DNA of 64,000 nt, taken from Bactrocera neohumeralis. Lineage: Eukaryota; Arthropoda; Insecta; Diptera; Tephritidae. Below are positions 1 through 14,850 of the stretch, one piece after another. The notes beneath the pieces were generated by a model. The model worked only from the letters and a program-made list of their open reading frames with translations, made no database searches and was not told where the DNA came from. The number at the start of each line of letters is the position of its first letter. Position 1 is the stretch's first letter. Made by a program: the position numbers and the translations under genes. The stretch lies in assembly GCF_024586455.1 (NCBI RefSeq), contig NW_026089687.1, forward strand, positions 1 through 64,000. The letters run 5' to 3'.

Positions 1-3000
1 AAAAACTCCACAATTGTACATTTATTTATAAAACCGATTTTCTGGCATGTACACATTTAGAAATCCATATCAAGTTGCTTCAAATCATTAGCTTCACATA
101 TTTAAGTTAATTAACTTTCTTTATCTTACAGAATTTGGCATAAAGCTAAAACCCCGAGTGCATTTGGAAAAATTCCATAATTTTACATTTAGTTATAAGA
201 CCGACTTTCTTGCATGTACACATTTAGAAATCCTTATCAAGTTGCTTCAAATCATAAGCTTAACATATTAAAGTTAATTAAGCTTCGTCACAACTTTTCA
301 TTTAGGTATAAAACCGAATTTCTGGTATGTTCACTTTTAGAAATCCATATCAATTTGCTTCAAAACATTAGCTTCACATAGTAAAGTTAATTAACCTGCT
401 GCATCTTACTGATGTTTCTCATGAAGCCAAAACGGCAGTGCATTTGGAAAATTCCAGAATTTTACATTTAGGTATAAAACCGATTTTCTTGCATGTACAC
501 ATTAAGAAATCCATATCAAGTTGCTTCAAATCATTAGCTTAACATATTAAAGTTAATTAACCCTCACCATCTTACTCAAGTAGGCATAAAGCCAAAAGGG
601 CAGTGCATTGGAAAAAAATCCATAATTTTACATTTAGGTATAAAACCGACTCTCTTGCATGTACACATTTAGAAATTCATATCAAGTTGCTCCAAATCGT
701 TAGCTTAACATACTAAAGTTAATTAACCCTCACCATCTTACTAAAGTTGGCATAAAGCCATAACGGTAGTGCATTTGGAAAAATTCCACCATTTTGCATT
801 TAGGTATAAGATTTTCTTGCATGTACATATTAAGAAATCTATATCAAGTTGCTTCAAATCATTAGCTTAACATATTAAAGTTAATTAACCTTCGTCATCT
901 TACAGAAGTTGGCATAAAGCCAAAACGGCAGTGCATTTGGAAAAATTCCACAATTTTACATTGAGGTATAAACCCGACTTTCTTGCATGTACACATTTAG
1001 AAATCCATATCAAGTTGCTTCAAATCATTAGCTTTACTTATAAAAGTTAATTAACTTTACCATCTTACAGAAGTTCGCATGAAGCAAAAACGGCAGTGCA
1101 TTTGGAAAAATTCCACAATTTTACATTTAGGTATAAAACCGACTTTCTTGCATGTACACATTTAGAAATCCATATCAAGTTGCTTCAAATCATTAACTTC
1201 ATACATTAAAGTTAATTAACCTTCGTCATCTTACAGAAGTTGGCATAAAGCCAAAATGGCAGTGCATTTGGAAAATTCCAGAATTTTACATTTAGGTATA
1301 AAACCGATTTTTCTGCATGTACACATTTAGAAATCCACATCAAGTTGCTTCAAATCATTAGCTTCACATGTTAAAGTTAATTAACCTTCACCATCTACCT
1401 CAAGTTGACATAAGACCATAACGGCAGTGCATTTGGAAAAATTCCATAATTTTACATTTAGGTATAAAACCGATTTTCTTGCATGTACACATTTAGAAAT
1501 CCATATCAAGTTGCTTCAAATCATAAGCTTAACATATTAAAGTTAATTAACCTTCGTCATCTTACAGAAGTTCGCATAAAGCAAAACGGCAGTGCATTTG
1601 GAAAAATTCCACAATTTTTCATTTAGGTATAAAACCGATTTTCTGGCATGTACACATTTAGAAATCCATTTCAAGTTGTTTCAAATCATTAGCTTCACAT
1701 TTAAAGTAAATTAACCTTCTTCATCTTACAGAAGTTGGCATAAAACCAAAACAACAGTGCATTTGGAAAAATTCCACAATTTTTCATTTAGGTATAAAAC
1801 CGATTTTCCTGCCTTTAATCATTAAGCAATCCCTATTGAGTTGATTCAAATTATTAACGTCGCATATTCAAGTTAATTTACTTTCGTCATCTTATAGAAG
1901 TTGGCATAAAGCCAAAACGGCAGTGCATTTGGAAAAATTCCACAATTTTACATTTAGGTATAAAACCGACTTTCTTGCATGTACACATTTAGAAATCCGA
2001 TATTAAGTTGCTTCAAATCATTAGTTTAACATATTAAAGTTAATTAACCTCGTCATCTTACAGAAGTTCGCATAAAGCAAAAACGGCAGTGCATTTGGAA
2101 AAATTCCACAATTTTCATTCAGGTAAAAAACCGAATTTCTTGCATATACACATTTAGAAATCCATATCAAGTTGATTCAAATTATTAGCTTATTATATTA
2201 AAGTTAATTAACCTTCGTCATCTTACAGAAGTTGGCATAAAGCCAACACGGCAGTACGTTTGGAAAATTCCAAAATTTTACATTTAGGTATAAAACCGAT
2301 TTTCTTGCATGTACACATTTAGAAATCCATATCAAGTTGCTTCAAATTATTAAATTCACATATTAAAGTTAATTAACCTTCGTCATCTTACTGAAGTTGG
2401 CATAAAGCCAAAACGGCAGTGCATTGGGAAAAATTACAGAACTTTACATTTAGGTATAAAACCGATTTTCCTGCATTTAAACATTTAGAAATCCATATCA
2501 AGTTGCTTCAAATCATTAACGTCACATATTAAAGTTAATTAACCTTCGTCATCTTACAGAAGTTCGCATAAAGCAAAAACGGCAGTGCATTTGGAAAAAT
2601 TCCACAATTTTACATTTAGGTATAAAATCGATTTTCGTGCATGTACACATTTAGAAATCCATATCAAGTTGTTTCAAATTATTAAATTCACTAATTAAAG
2701 TAAATTAACTTTCTTCATCTTACTAAAGTTGGCATAAAGCCAAAACGGCAGTGCATTTGGAAAAAATTCCATAATTTTACATTTAGGTATAAAACCGACT
2801 TTCTTGCATGTACACATTTAGAAATCCATATCAAGTTGTTTCAAATTATTAAATTCACATATTAAAGTTAATTAACTTTCTTCATCTTACTAAAGTTGGC
2901 ATAAAGCCATAACGGCAGTGCATTTGAAAAAATTCCACAATTTTACATTTAGGTATAAAACCGACTTTCTGCATTTAAACATTTAGTAATCTGAATATAT

Positions 3001-6000
3001 CAAGTTGCTTCAAATCATTAACTTGACATATTCAAGATAATTAACCTTCGTCATCTTACAGAAGTTCGCATGAAGCAAAAACGGCAGTGCATTTGGAAAA
3101 ATTCCACAATTTTACATTTAGGTATAAAACCGATTTCCCTGCATGTATATGTACATTTAGAAATCCATATCAAGTTGATTCAAATCATTAACTTGACATA
3201 TTAAAGTTAATTAACCTTCTTCAGCTTACAGAAGTTGGCATAAAGCCAAAACGGCAGTGCATTTGGAAAAATTCCACAATTTTACATTTAGGTATAAAAC
3301 CGACTTTCTTTGCTTGTACACATTTAGAAACCCACATCAAATTGCTTCAAATCGATAGCTTCACATATTAAAGTTAATTAACTTTCTTCATCTTACTAAA
3401 GTTGGCATAAAGCCGTAACGGCAGTGCATTTGGAAATATTCCACAATTTTACATTTAGGTATAAAACCGATATTCTGGCATTTACACATTTAGAAATCCA
3501 TATCAAGTTGCTTCAAATCATTAGCTTCACATATTAAAGTTAATTAACTTTCTTCATCTTACTCAAGTTGACATAAAGCCAAAACGGCAGTGCATTTGGA
3601 AAAAATTCCATAATTTTACATTTAGGTATAAAACCGACTTTCTTGCATGTACACATTTTGAAATTCATATCAAGTTGATCAAATGGTTAGCTTCACATAT
3701 TAAAGTTAATTAACCTTCTTCATCTTACAGAAGTTCGCATAAAGCCAAAACGGCAGTGCATTTGGAAAAATTCCACAATTTTTCATTTAGGTATAAAACC
3801 GATTTTCTTGCATGTTCACATTTTGAAATCCATGTCAAGTTGCTTCGACTTATTAAATTCACATATTAAAGTTAATTAACTTTCTTCATCTTACTAAAGT
3901 TGGCATAAAGCCAAAACGGCAGTGCATATGGAAAAAATTCCACAATTTTACAGTTAGGTATAAAACCGATTTTCTTGCATTTAAACATTTAGAAATCCAT
4001 ATCAAGTTGCTTCAAATCATTAACGTCACATATTAAAGTTAATTAACCTTCGTCATCTTACAGAAGTTCGCATAAAGCAAAAACGGCAGTGCATTTGGAA
4101 AAATTCCACAATTTTTAATTTAGGTATAAAACCGACTTTCTGCATGTACACATTTAGAAATCCATATCAAGTTGATTCAAATCATTAGCTTAACATATTA
4201 AAGTTAATTAACCTTCGTCATCTTACAGAAGCTCGCATAAAGCAAAAACGGCAGTGCATTTTACATTTAGGTATAAGACCGATATTCTGGCATGTACACA
4301 TTTAGATATCCATATCAAGGTGCTTCAAATCATTAGTTTCACATATTAAAGTTAATTAATCTTCTTCATCTTACTGAAGTTGGCATAAAGCCAAACGGCA
4401 GTGCATTTGGAAAAATTCCACAATTTTACATTTAGGTATAAAACCGATTTTCTGCATTTAAACATTTAGAAATCCATATCAAGTTGCTTCAAATCATTAG
4501 CTTCACATATTAAAGTTAATTAACCTTCGTCATCTTACAGAAGTTGGCATAAAGCAAAAACGGCAGTGCATTTGGAAAAATTCCACAATTTTACATTTAG
4601 GTATAAAACCGACTTTCTTGCATGTACACATTTAGAAATCCATATCAAGTTGTTTCAAATTATTAAATTCTCATATTAAAGTTAATTAACTTTCTTCATC
4701 TTACTAAAGTTGGCATAAAGCCATAACGGCAGTGCATTTGGAAAAATTCCATAATTTTCATTTAGGTATAAAACCAACTCTCTTGCATGTACACAGTTAG
4801 AAATCCATATCAAGTTGTTTCAAATTATTAAATTCACATATTAAAGTTAATTAACTTTCTTCATCTTACTAAAGTTGGCATAAAGCCAAGACGGCTGTGC
4901 ATTTGGAAAAACCCCACAATTTTACATTTAGATAAAAAACCGATTTTCTTGCATTTAAACATTTAACGATCCATATCAAGTTGATTCAAATCATTAAATT
5001 CTTCACATATTAAAGTTAATTAACCTTCTTCATCTTACAGAAGTTGGCATAAAGCCAAAACGGCAGTGCATTTGGAAAAATTCCACAATTTTCCATTTAG
5101 GTATAAAACCGACTTTCTTGCATGTACACATTTAGAAATCCATATCAAGTTGCTTCAAATCTTTAGCTTCACATATTAAAGTTAATTAACCTTCTTCATC
5201 TTACAGAAGTTGGCATAAAGCCAAAACGGCAGTGCATTTGGAAAAATTCCACAATTTTTCATTTAGGTATAAAACCGATTTTCTTGCATGTACACATTTA
5301 GAAATCCATATCATATTGCTTCAAATCATTAGCTTCACATATTAAAGTTAATTAAACTTCTTCATCTTACTAAAGTTGGCATAAAGCCAAAACGGCAGTG
5401 CATTGGGAAAAATTCCACAATTTTACAGTTAGGGATACCACCGATTTTCTGGCATGAACACATTTAGAAATCCATATCAAGTTGATTCAAATCATTAACT
5501 TCACATATTAAAGTTAATTAACTCTCATCATCTTACTCAAGTTGACTAAAGACCATAACGGCAGTGCATTTGGAAAAAATTCCACAATTTTACATTTAGG
5601 TATAAAACCGATTTTCTTGCATGTACACATTTAGAAATCCATATCGAGTTGATTCAAATCATTAGCTTCACATATTAAAGTAAATTAACTTTCTTCATCT
5701 TACTAAAGTTGGCATAAAGCCAAAACGGCAGTGCATTTGGAAAAATTCCACAATTTTACATTTAGGTACAAAACCGATTTTCTTGCATGTACACATTTAA
5801 AAATCCATATCAAGTTGATTCAAATCATTAGCTTCACATATTAAAGTTAATTAACCTTCTTCATCTTACTAAAGTTGGCATAAAGCCATAACGGCAGTGC
5901 ATTTGGAAAAATTCCACAATTTTACATTTAGGTATAAAACCGACTTTCATGCATGTACACATTTAGAAATCTATACGAAGTTGCTTCAAATCATTAGCTT

Positions 6001-6774
6001 AACATATTAAAGTCAATTAACCTTCTTCATCTTACAGAAGTTGGCATAAAGCCACAACAGCAGTGCATTTGGAAAAATTACACAATTTTACATTTCGGTA
6101 TAAAACCGACTTTCGTGCATGTACACATGTAGAAATCCATATCAAGTTGTTTCAAATCATTAGCTTAACATATCAAAGTTAATTAACTTTCGTCATCTTA
6201 CTAAAGTTGGCACGAAGCCAAACGGCAATGAATTTGGAAAAATTCCACAATTTTACATTTTGTATAAAACCGATTTTCTCGCATTTACACATTTAGAAAT
6301 CCATTTCAAGTTGCTACAAATCATTAGCTTAACATGTTAGAGTTAATTAACTTTCGTCATCTTACTAAAGTTGGCATAAAGCCAAAACGGCAGTGCATTT
6401 GGAAAAATACCACAATTTTACATTTAGGTATAAAACCGACTTTCTGGCAAGTACACATTTGGAAATCCACATCAAATTGTTTTAAATCATAAGCTTCACA
6501 TATTAAAGTTAATTAACTTTCTTCATCTTACTAAAGTTGGCATAAAGCCAAAACGGCAGTGCATTTGGAAAAAAATCCATAATTTTACATTTAGGTATAA
6601 AACCGACTTTCTTGCATGTGCACATTTAGAAATCCATATAAAGTTGTTTCAAATTATTAAATTCACATATTAAAGTTAATTAACTTTCTTCATCTTACTA
6701 AAGTTGGCATAAAGCCAAAACGGCAGTGCATTTGGAAAAATTCCACAATTTTACATTTAGGTATAAAACCGATT

Positions 6775-6905
6775 TTTTGCATGTAAACATTTAGAAATAT
6801 ATCAAGTTTTTCAAATTATTAACTTTCATATTTCGCATTTAATTAACAAATCATTAGTCATCTTTAAAGTTGGCATAAAGTCGTCGTCTTACAAAACGGC
6901 AGTGC
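6775..6905 (+). repeat. Scrambled satellite monomer
   Basis: The monomer order breaks down here. ATTAACAAATCATTAGTCATC and a second GTCGTCTTAC piece are intercalated, so segments that are normally about 60 bp apart are interleaved. Regular monomers resume at once on both sides. This could be a real template-switch rearrangement or an assembly fault. Confidence 0.6.
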
Positions 6906-7614
6906 ATTTGGAAAAAATTCCACAATTTTTCATTTAGGTATAAAACCGACTTTCTTGCGTGTACACATTTAGAAATCCATAACCTGTTGTGTAAAATCAA
7001 TCAATTCACTAACTAAAGTTAATTAACTTTCTTCATCTTACAAAAGTTGGCATAAAGCCATAACGGTAGTGCATTTGGAAAAATTCCATAATTTTACATT
7101 TAGGTATAAAACCGACTTTCTTGCATGTACACATTTAGAAATCCATATCAAGTTGCTTCAAACCATTAGCTTAACATATTAAAGTTATTAAACCTCGCCT
7201 TCATCTTACTAAAGTTGGCATAAAGCCATAAGGGCAGTGCATTTGGAAAAAATTCCACAATTTTACATTTAGGTATAAAACCGATATTCTGGCATGCACA
7301 CATTTAGAAATCCATATCAAGTTGTTTCAAATTATTAGCTTCATATTTAAAGTAAATTAACCTTCTTCATCTTACAGAAGTTGGCATAAAGCCAATAACA
7401 ACAGTGCATTTGGAAAAATTCCGCAATTTTACATTTAGGTATAAAACCGAGTTTCTTGCATATACACATTAAGAAATCCATATCAAGTTGCTTCAAATCA
7501 TTAACTTAACATATTAAAGTTAATTAACCCTCACCATCTTACTCAAGTTGGCATAAGCCAAAACGGCAGTGCATTTGGAAAAAATCCACAATTTTACATT
7601 TAGGTATAAAACCG

Positions 7615-7700
7615 ATTTTCTTGCCTATATATATAGGCAGTGCATTAGGAAAAAATTCCATAATTTAACGTTTGGGTATAAAACCCAAAACGGCAGTGCA
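7615..7700 (+). repeat. Truncated satellite monomers around a (TA)n junction
   Basis: After TTTTCTTGCC a short TATATATATA run joins directly to GGCAGTGCATTAGG, skipping most of a monomer. The next unit is also short: GGTATAAAACC joins straight to CAAAACGGCAGTGC. Two deletion joints lie within 100 bases in an otherwise regular stretch. Confidence 0.65.
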
Positions 7701-10700
7701 TTTTGAAAAATTCCACAATTTTACATTTAGGAATAAAATTGCTTTTATTGCTTATACAAATTTATACATCCATATCAAGTTGCTTTAAATCATTAACTTC
7801 ACATATTAAAGTTAATTAACCTTCTTCATCTTACAGAAGTTGGCATAAAGCCAAAACGGCAGTGCATTTGGAAAAATTCCACAATTTTACATTTAGGTAT
7901 AAAACCGATTTTCTTGCACATGCACATTAGGAAATCCATATCAAGTTGCCTCAAGTTATTATCTTCTTTTATTAAAGTTAATTAACCTTCTTCATCTTAC
8001 AGAAGTTGGCATAAAGCCAAAACGGCAGTGCATTTGGAAAAATTCCATAATTTTACATTTAGGTATAAAACCGACTTTCTTGCATGTACACATTTAGAAA
8101 TCCATATCAAGTTGTTTCAAATCATTAGCTTAACATATTAAAGTTAATTAACCGTCGCCATCTTACAGAAGTTGGCATAAAGCCATAACGGCAGTGCATT
8201 TGGAAAAATTCCACAATTTTACATTTAGGTATAAAACCGATTTTCTTGCATATCCACGTTTGGCAATATCTGTTGAATTTCTTCAAATCATTAGCTTCAC
8301 ATATTAAAGTTAATTAACATTCGCCATCTTACAGAAGTTGGCATAAAGCCAAAGCGGCAGTGCATTTGGAAAAATTCCACAATTTTACATTTAGGTATAA
8401 AACCGATTTTCTTGCATGTACACTTTTAGAAATCCATATCAAGTTGTTTCAAATTATTAAATACACATATTAAAGTTAATTAACTTTCTCTTCATCTTAC
8501 AGAAGTTGGCATAAGGCCAAAACGGCAGTGCATTTGGAAAAATTCCACAATTTTACCTTTAGGTATAAACCCGATTTTCCTGCTCTTAAACATTTAGAAA
8601 TCCATATCAAGTTACTTCAAATTATTAAATTCACATATTAAAGTTAATTAACTTTCTTCATCTTACAGAAGTTGGCATAAGGCCAAAACGGCAGTGCATT
8701 TGGAAAAATTCCACAATTTTACATTTAGGTATAAAACCGACTTTCTTGCATGTACACATTTAGAAATCCATATCAAGTTGCTTCAAATCATTAGCTTCAC
8801 ATATTAAAGTTAATTAATCCTCACCATCTTACTCAATTTGGCATAAAGCCAAAACGGCAGTGCATTTGGATTTTACATTTAGGTATAAAACCGACTTTCT
8901 TGCATGTACACATTTAGAAATCGATATCAAGTTGCGTCAAATCATTAGCTTAACATATTAAGGTTAATTAACCTTCGTCATCTTACAGAAGTTGGCATAA
9001 AGCCAAAACGGCAGTGCTTTTGGAAAAATTGCTGAATTTTACATTTAGGTATAAAACCGATTTTCTTGCATGTACACATTTAGAAATCCATATCAAGTTT
9101 TTCAAATCATTAAATTCACATATTAAAGTTAATTAACTTTCTTCATCTTTCTAAAGCTGGCATAAAGCCATAACGGCAGTGCATTTGGAAAAATTCCACA
9201 ATTTTACATTTAGGTATAAAACCTATTTTCTGGCATGTACACATTTAGAAATCCATTTCAAGTTTCTTCAAATTATTAAATTAACATATTAAAGTTAATT
9301 AACCTTCTTCATCTTACTAAAGTTGACATAAAGCCAAAACGGCAGTGCATTTGGAAAAAATTCCATAATTTTACATTTAGGTATAAAACCGACTTTCTTG
9401 CATGTACACATTTAGAAATCCATATCAAGTTGCTTCAAATCATTAGCTTAACATACTCAAGTTAATTAACCTTCTTCATCTTACAGAAGTTGGCATAAAG
9501 CCAAAACGGCAGTGCATTTGGAAAAATTCCACAATTTTACATTTAGGTATAAAACCGATTTTCTTGCATTTAAACATTTAGAAATCCATATCAAGTTGTT
9601 TCAAATTATTAAATTCACATATTAAAGGTAATTAACTTTCTTCATCTTACTAAAGTTGGCATAAAGCCATAACGGCAGTGCATTTGGAAAAATTCCACAA
9701 TTTTACATTTAGGTATAAAACCGACTTTCTTGCATGTACACATTTAGAAATCCATATCAAGTTGCTTCAAATCATTAGCTTCGTATATTAAAGTTAATTA
9801 ACTTTCTTCATCTTACTAAAGTTGGCATAAAGCCAAAACGGCAGTGCATTTGGAAAAATTCCACAATTTTACATTTAGGTATAAAACCGATTTTTCTGCA
9901 TATAAACATTAAGAAATACATCTCAAGTTGCTTCAAATCATTAGCTTCACATATTAAAGTTAATTAACTGTCTTCATCTTACTAAAGTTGGCATAAAGCC
10001 ATAACGGTATTGCATTTGGAAAAATTCCACAATTTTACATTTAGTTATAAAACCGATTTTCTGGCATGAACACATTTAGAAATCCTTATCAAGTTGCTTC
10101 AAATTATTGAATTCACATATTAAAGTTAATTAACTTTCTTCATCTTACTAAAGTTGGCATAAAGCCATAACGGCAGTGCATTTGGAAAAATTCCACAATT
10201 TTACATTTAGGTATAAAACCGATTTTCCTGCATTTAAACTTATAGAAATCCATATCAACGTGCTTCAAATCTTTATCTTAACATATTAAAGTTAATTAAC
10301 CTTCGTCATCTTACAGAAGTTCGCATAAAGCAAAAACGGCAGTGCATTTGGAAAAATTCCACAATTTTACATTTAGGTATAAAATCGATTTTCTTGCATG
10401 TACACATTTAGAAATCCATATCAAGTTGTTTCAAATTATTAAATTCACATATTAAAGTTAATTAACTTTCTTCATCTTACTAAAGTTGGCATAAAGCCAA
10501 AACGGCAGTGCATTTGGAAAAAATTCCATAATTTTACATTTAGGTATAAAACCGACTTTCTTGCATGTACACATTTAGAAATCCATATCAAGTTGTTTCA
10601 AATTATTAAATTCACATATTAAAGATAATTAACTTTCTTTATCTTATAGAAGTTGGCATAAAGCCATAACGGCAGAGCATTTGGAAAAATTCCACAATTT

Positions 10701-13700
10701 TACATTTAGGTATAAAACCGATTTTCTTGCATTTACACATTAATAAATCCATATCAAGTTGATTCAAATCATTAAATTCACATATTAAAGTTAATTACTT
10801 TTCTCCATATTTTTGAAATCTGCATAAAACCATAACGGCAGTGCATATGGAAAAAATTCCATAATTTAATATTTAGGTATAATACCGATTTTCTTGCATT
10901 TAAACAATTAGAAATCCATATCAAGTTGATTCAAATCATTAAATTCACATATTAAAGTTAATTAACTTTCGTCATCTTACTAAAGTTGACACAAAGCCAT
11001 ATCGGCAGTGCATTTGGGAAAATTCCACAATTTTACATTTAGGTATAAAACCGATTTTCTTGCATTTACACATTTAGAAATCCATATCGAGTTGATTCAA
11101 ATCATTAGCTTCACATATTAAAGTTAATTAATCTTCTTCATCTTACTAAAGTTGGCATAAAGCCATAACGGAGTGCATTTGGAAAAATTCCATAATTTTA
11201 CATTTAGTTATAAAATCGATTTTCTGGCATTTACACGTTTAGAAATCGATATCAAGTTGTTTCAAATTATTAAATTCACGTATTAAAGTTAATTAACTTT
11301 CTTCATCTTACTAAAGTTGGCATAAAGCAATAACGGCAGTGCGTTTGGAAAAATTCCACATTTTTACATTTAGTATAAAAGCGATTTTCTTGCATTTACA
11401 CATTTTGAAATCCATATCAAGTTGCTTCAAATCATTAGCTTCACATATTAAATTTAATTAACTTTTTCATCTTACTAAAGTTGGCATAAAGCCATAACGG
11501 CAGTGCATTTGGAAAAATTCCACAATTTTACATTTAGTTATAAAACCGATTTTCTGCCATTTACACATTTAGAAATCCATATCAAGTTGTTTCAAATTAT
11601 TAAATTCACTAATTAAAGTTAATTAACTTTCTTCATCTTACTAAAGTTGGCATAAAGCCATAACGGCAGAGCATTTGGAAAAATTCCACAATTTTACATT
11701 TAGGTATAAAACCGATTTTCCTGCATTTAAACATTTATAAATCCATATCAAGTTGCTTCAAATCATTAGCTTGACATATTAAAGTTAATTAACCTTCGTC
11801 ATCTTACAGAAGTTCGCATAAAGCAAAAACGGCAGTGCATTTGGAAAAATTCCACAATTTTACATTTAGGTATAAAATCGATTTTCTTGCATGTACACAT
11901 TTAGAAATCCATATCAAGTTGTTTCAAATTATTAAATTCACATATTAAAGTTAATTAACTTTCTTCATCTTACTAAAGTTGGCATAAAGCCAAAACGGCA
12001 GTGCATTTGGAAAAATTCCATAATTTTACATTTAGGTATAAAACCGACTTTCTTGCATGTACACATTTAGAAATCCATATCAAGTTGTTTCAAATTATTA
12101 AATTCACATATTAAAGTTAATTAACTTTCTTCATCTTACTAAAGTTGGCATAAAGCCATAACGGCAGTGCATTTGGAAAAATTCAACAATTTTACATTTA
12201 GTTATAAAACCGATTTTCTTGCATGTACAAATTTAGAAATCCATATCGAGTTGCTTCAAATCATTAGCTTCACATATTAAAGGTAATTAACCTTCTTCAT
12301 CTTATTGAAGTTGGTATAAAGCCAAAACGGCAGTGCATTTAGGAAACTTTACATTTAGGTATAAAACCGAATTTCTGGCCTATTCACATTTAGAAATCCA
12401 TATCAAGTTGCTTCAAATCATTAGCTTCACATATTAAAGTTAATTAATCTTCTTCATCTTACTGAAGTTGACATAAAACCATAACGGCAGTGCATTTGGA
12501 AAAATTCCATAATTTTACATTTAGGTATAAAACCGACTTTCTTGCATGTACACATTTAGAAATCCATATCAAGTTGCTTCAAATCATTAGCTTCACATAT
12601 TAAAGTTAATTAATCTTCTTCATCTTACTGAAGTTGGCATAAAGCCAAAACGGCAGTGCATTTGGAAAAAATTCCATAATTTTACATTTAGGTATAAAAC
12701 CGACTTTCTTGCATGTACACATTTAGAAATCCATATCAAGTTGCTTCAAATCATTAGCTTAACATATTACGGTTAATTAGGCTTCGTCATTTTACAGAAG
12801 TTCGCATAAAGCCAAAACGGCAGTGCATTTGGAAAAATTCCACAATTTTACATTTAATTATACAACAGATTTTCTTGCATTTACACATTTAGAAATCCAT
12901 ACTAAGTTGCTTCAATTCGTTAGCGTAACATATTAAAGTTAAATTAACTTTCGTCATCTTACAGAAATTCGCATCAAGCAAAAACGGCAGTGCATTTGGA
13001 AAATTGCACAATTTTTTATTTAGGTATAAAACCGATTTTCTGCATGTACACATTTAGAAATCCATATCAAGTTGCTTCAAATCATTAGCTTCACATATTC
13101 AAATTAATTAACTTTCTTCATCTTACACAAGTTCACAAAAGACCATAACGGCAGTGCCTTTGGAAAAATTCCACAATTTAAATTTAGGTATAAAACCGAT
13201 TTTCTTGTATATACACAATTAGCAATTGATATTGAGTTGCTTCAAATCATTAACTACACATATTAAAGTTTATTACCTTTCTTCATCTTACTGAAGTTGG
13301 CATAAAGCCATAACGGCAGGGAATTTGGAAAAAATTCCACAATTTTACATTTAGGTATAAAACCGATTTTCTTGCATGTACTCATTTAGAAATCCATATC
13401 AAGTTGCTTCAAATCATTAGCTTCACATATTAAAGTTAAATAACCTTCGTCATCTTACAGAAGTTGGCATAAAGCCAAAACGGCAGTGCATTTGGAAAAA
13501 TTCCACAATTTTTCATTTAGGTATAAAACCGACTTTCTTGCATTTACACATTTAGAAATCCATATCAAATTGCTTCAAATCAATATCTTAACATATTAAA
13601 GTTAATTAACCTTCTTCATCTTACTGAAGTTGGCATAAAGCCAAAACGGCAGTGCATTTGGAAAAATTCCACAATTTTACATTTAGGTATAAAACCGATT

Positions 13701-14419
13701 TCCTGACAATACACATTTAGAAATCCATTTCGAATTGCTTCAAATTAATATCTTCCCATATTAAAGTTAATTAACTTTCTTCATCTTACTAAAGTTGACA
13801 TAAAACTATAACTATAACGGCAGTGCATTTGGAAAGACTCCACAATTTTACATTTAGGTATAAAACCCATTTTCTGGCATTTAAACATTAAGAAATCCAT
13901 ATCGAGTTGATTCAAATCATTAACGTCACATATTAAAGTTAATTAACCTTCGTCATCTTACTGAAGTTGGCATAAAGCCAAAACGGCAGTGCATTTGGAA
14001 AAATTCCACAATTTTACATTTAGTATAAAACGATTTTCTTGCATGTACACATTTAGAAATCCATATCAAGTTGCTTCAAATCATTAGCTTCACATATTAA
14101 AGTTAATTAACTTTCTTCATCTTACAGAAGTTGGCATAAAGCCAAAACGGCAGTGCATTTGGAAAAATTCCACAATTTTACATTTAGGTATAAAACCGAC
14201 TTTCTTGCATTTACATATTTGGAAATCCATATTGCTTCAAATAATGAACTTAACATATTAAAGTTAATTAACCTTCTTCATCTTACAGAAGTTTGCCTAA
14301 AGCCATAACGGCAGTGCATTTGGAAAAATTCAACAATTTTACATTTAGATATAAAACAGATATTCTGCCATGTACACTTTTAGAAATCCATATCAAGTTG
14401 TTTCAAATTATTAAATTCA

Positions 14420-14850
14420 CATATTAAAGTTAATAGTGCATTTGGAAAAATTCCACAATTTTTCATTTAGGTATAAAACCGAATTTTTGGCATGTTCACG
14501 TTTAGAAATCCATATCAAGCTGCTTCAAATCATTAGCTTCACATATTAAAGTTAATTAACTTTCTTCCATTAAAGTTGGCATAAAGCCAAAACGGCAGTG
14601 CATTTGGAAAAATTCCACAATTTACATTTAGGTTACATATACACAAAAGAAGTTTTTGGCATGTTCACATTAAAGTTAATTAATCCAAAAAGGCAGTGCA
14701 TTTGGAAAAATTCCACAATTTTACGTTTAGGTATAAAACCGATTTTTTTGCATATACATTTAGAAATCCATATCAAGTTTTTCAAATCATTAGCTTTACT
14801 TATTAAAGTTAATTCATGTTCTTCATCTTACTAAAGTTGGCATAAAGCCA
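14420..14850 (+). repeat. Cluster of deleted and rearranged monomers
   Basis: AAAGTTAAT joins directly to AGTGCATTTGG near 14432, losing about 45 bp. Further short joints follow near 14575 (TTCTTCC to ATTAAAGTTGGC) and 14630-14690 (a monomer reduced to pieces of the CATATACAC and GCATGTTCACATTAAAG segments). Because of these deletions a 78-codon chance frame opens at 14598-14834; it is satellite, not a gene. Confidence 0.65.

Noticed and set aside
14598..14834. Open frames of 60-80 codons inside the satellite (also 16677-16886, 30659-30883, 43372-43614, 45043-45282, 53007-53243)
   Set aside because: They translate monomer sequence (MHLEKFHN, GIKPIFLH) and exist only because local deletions remove stops; no conservation as protein.
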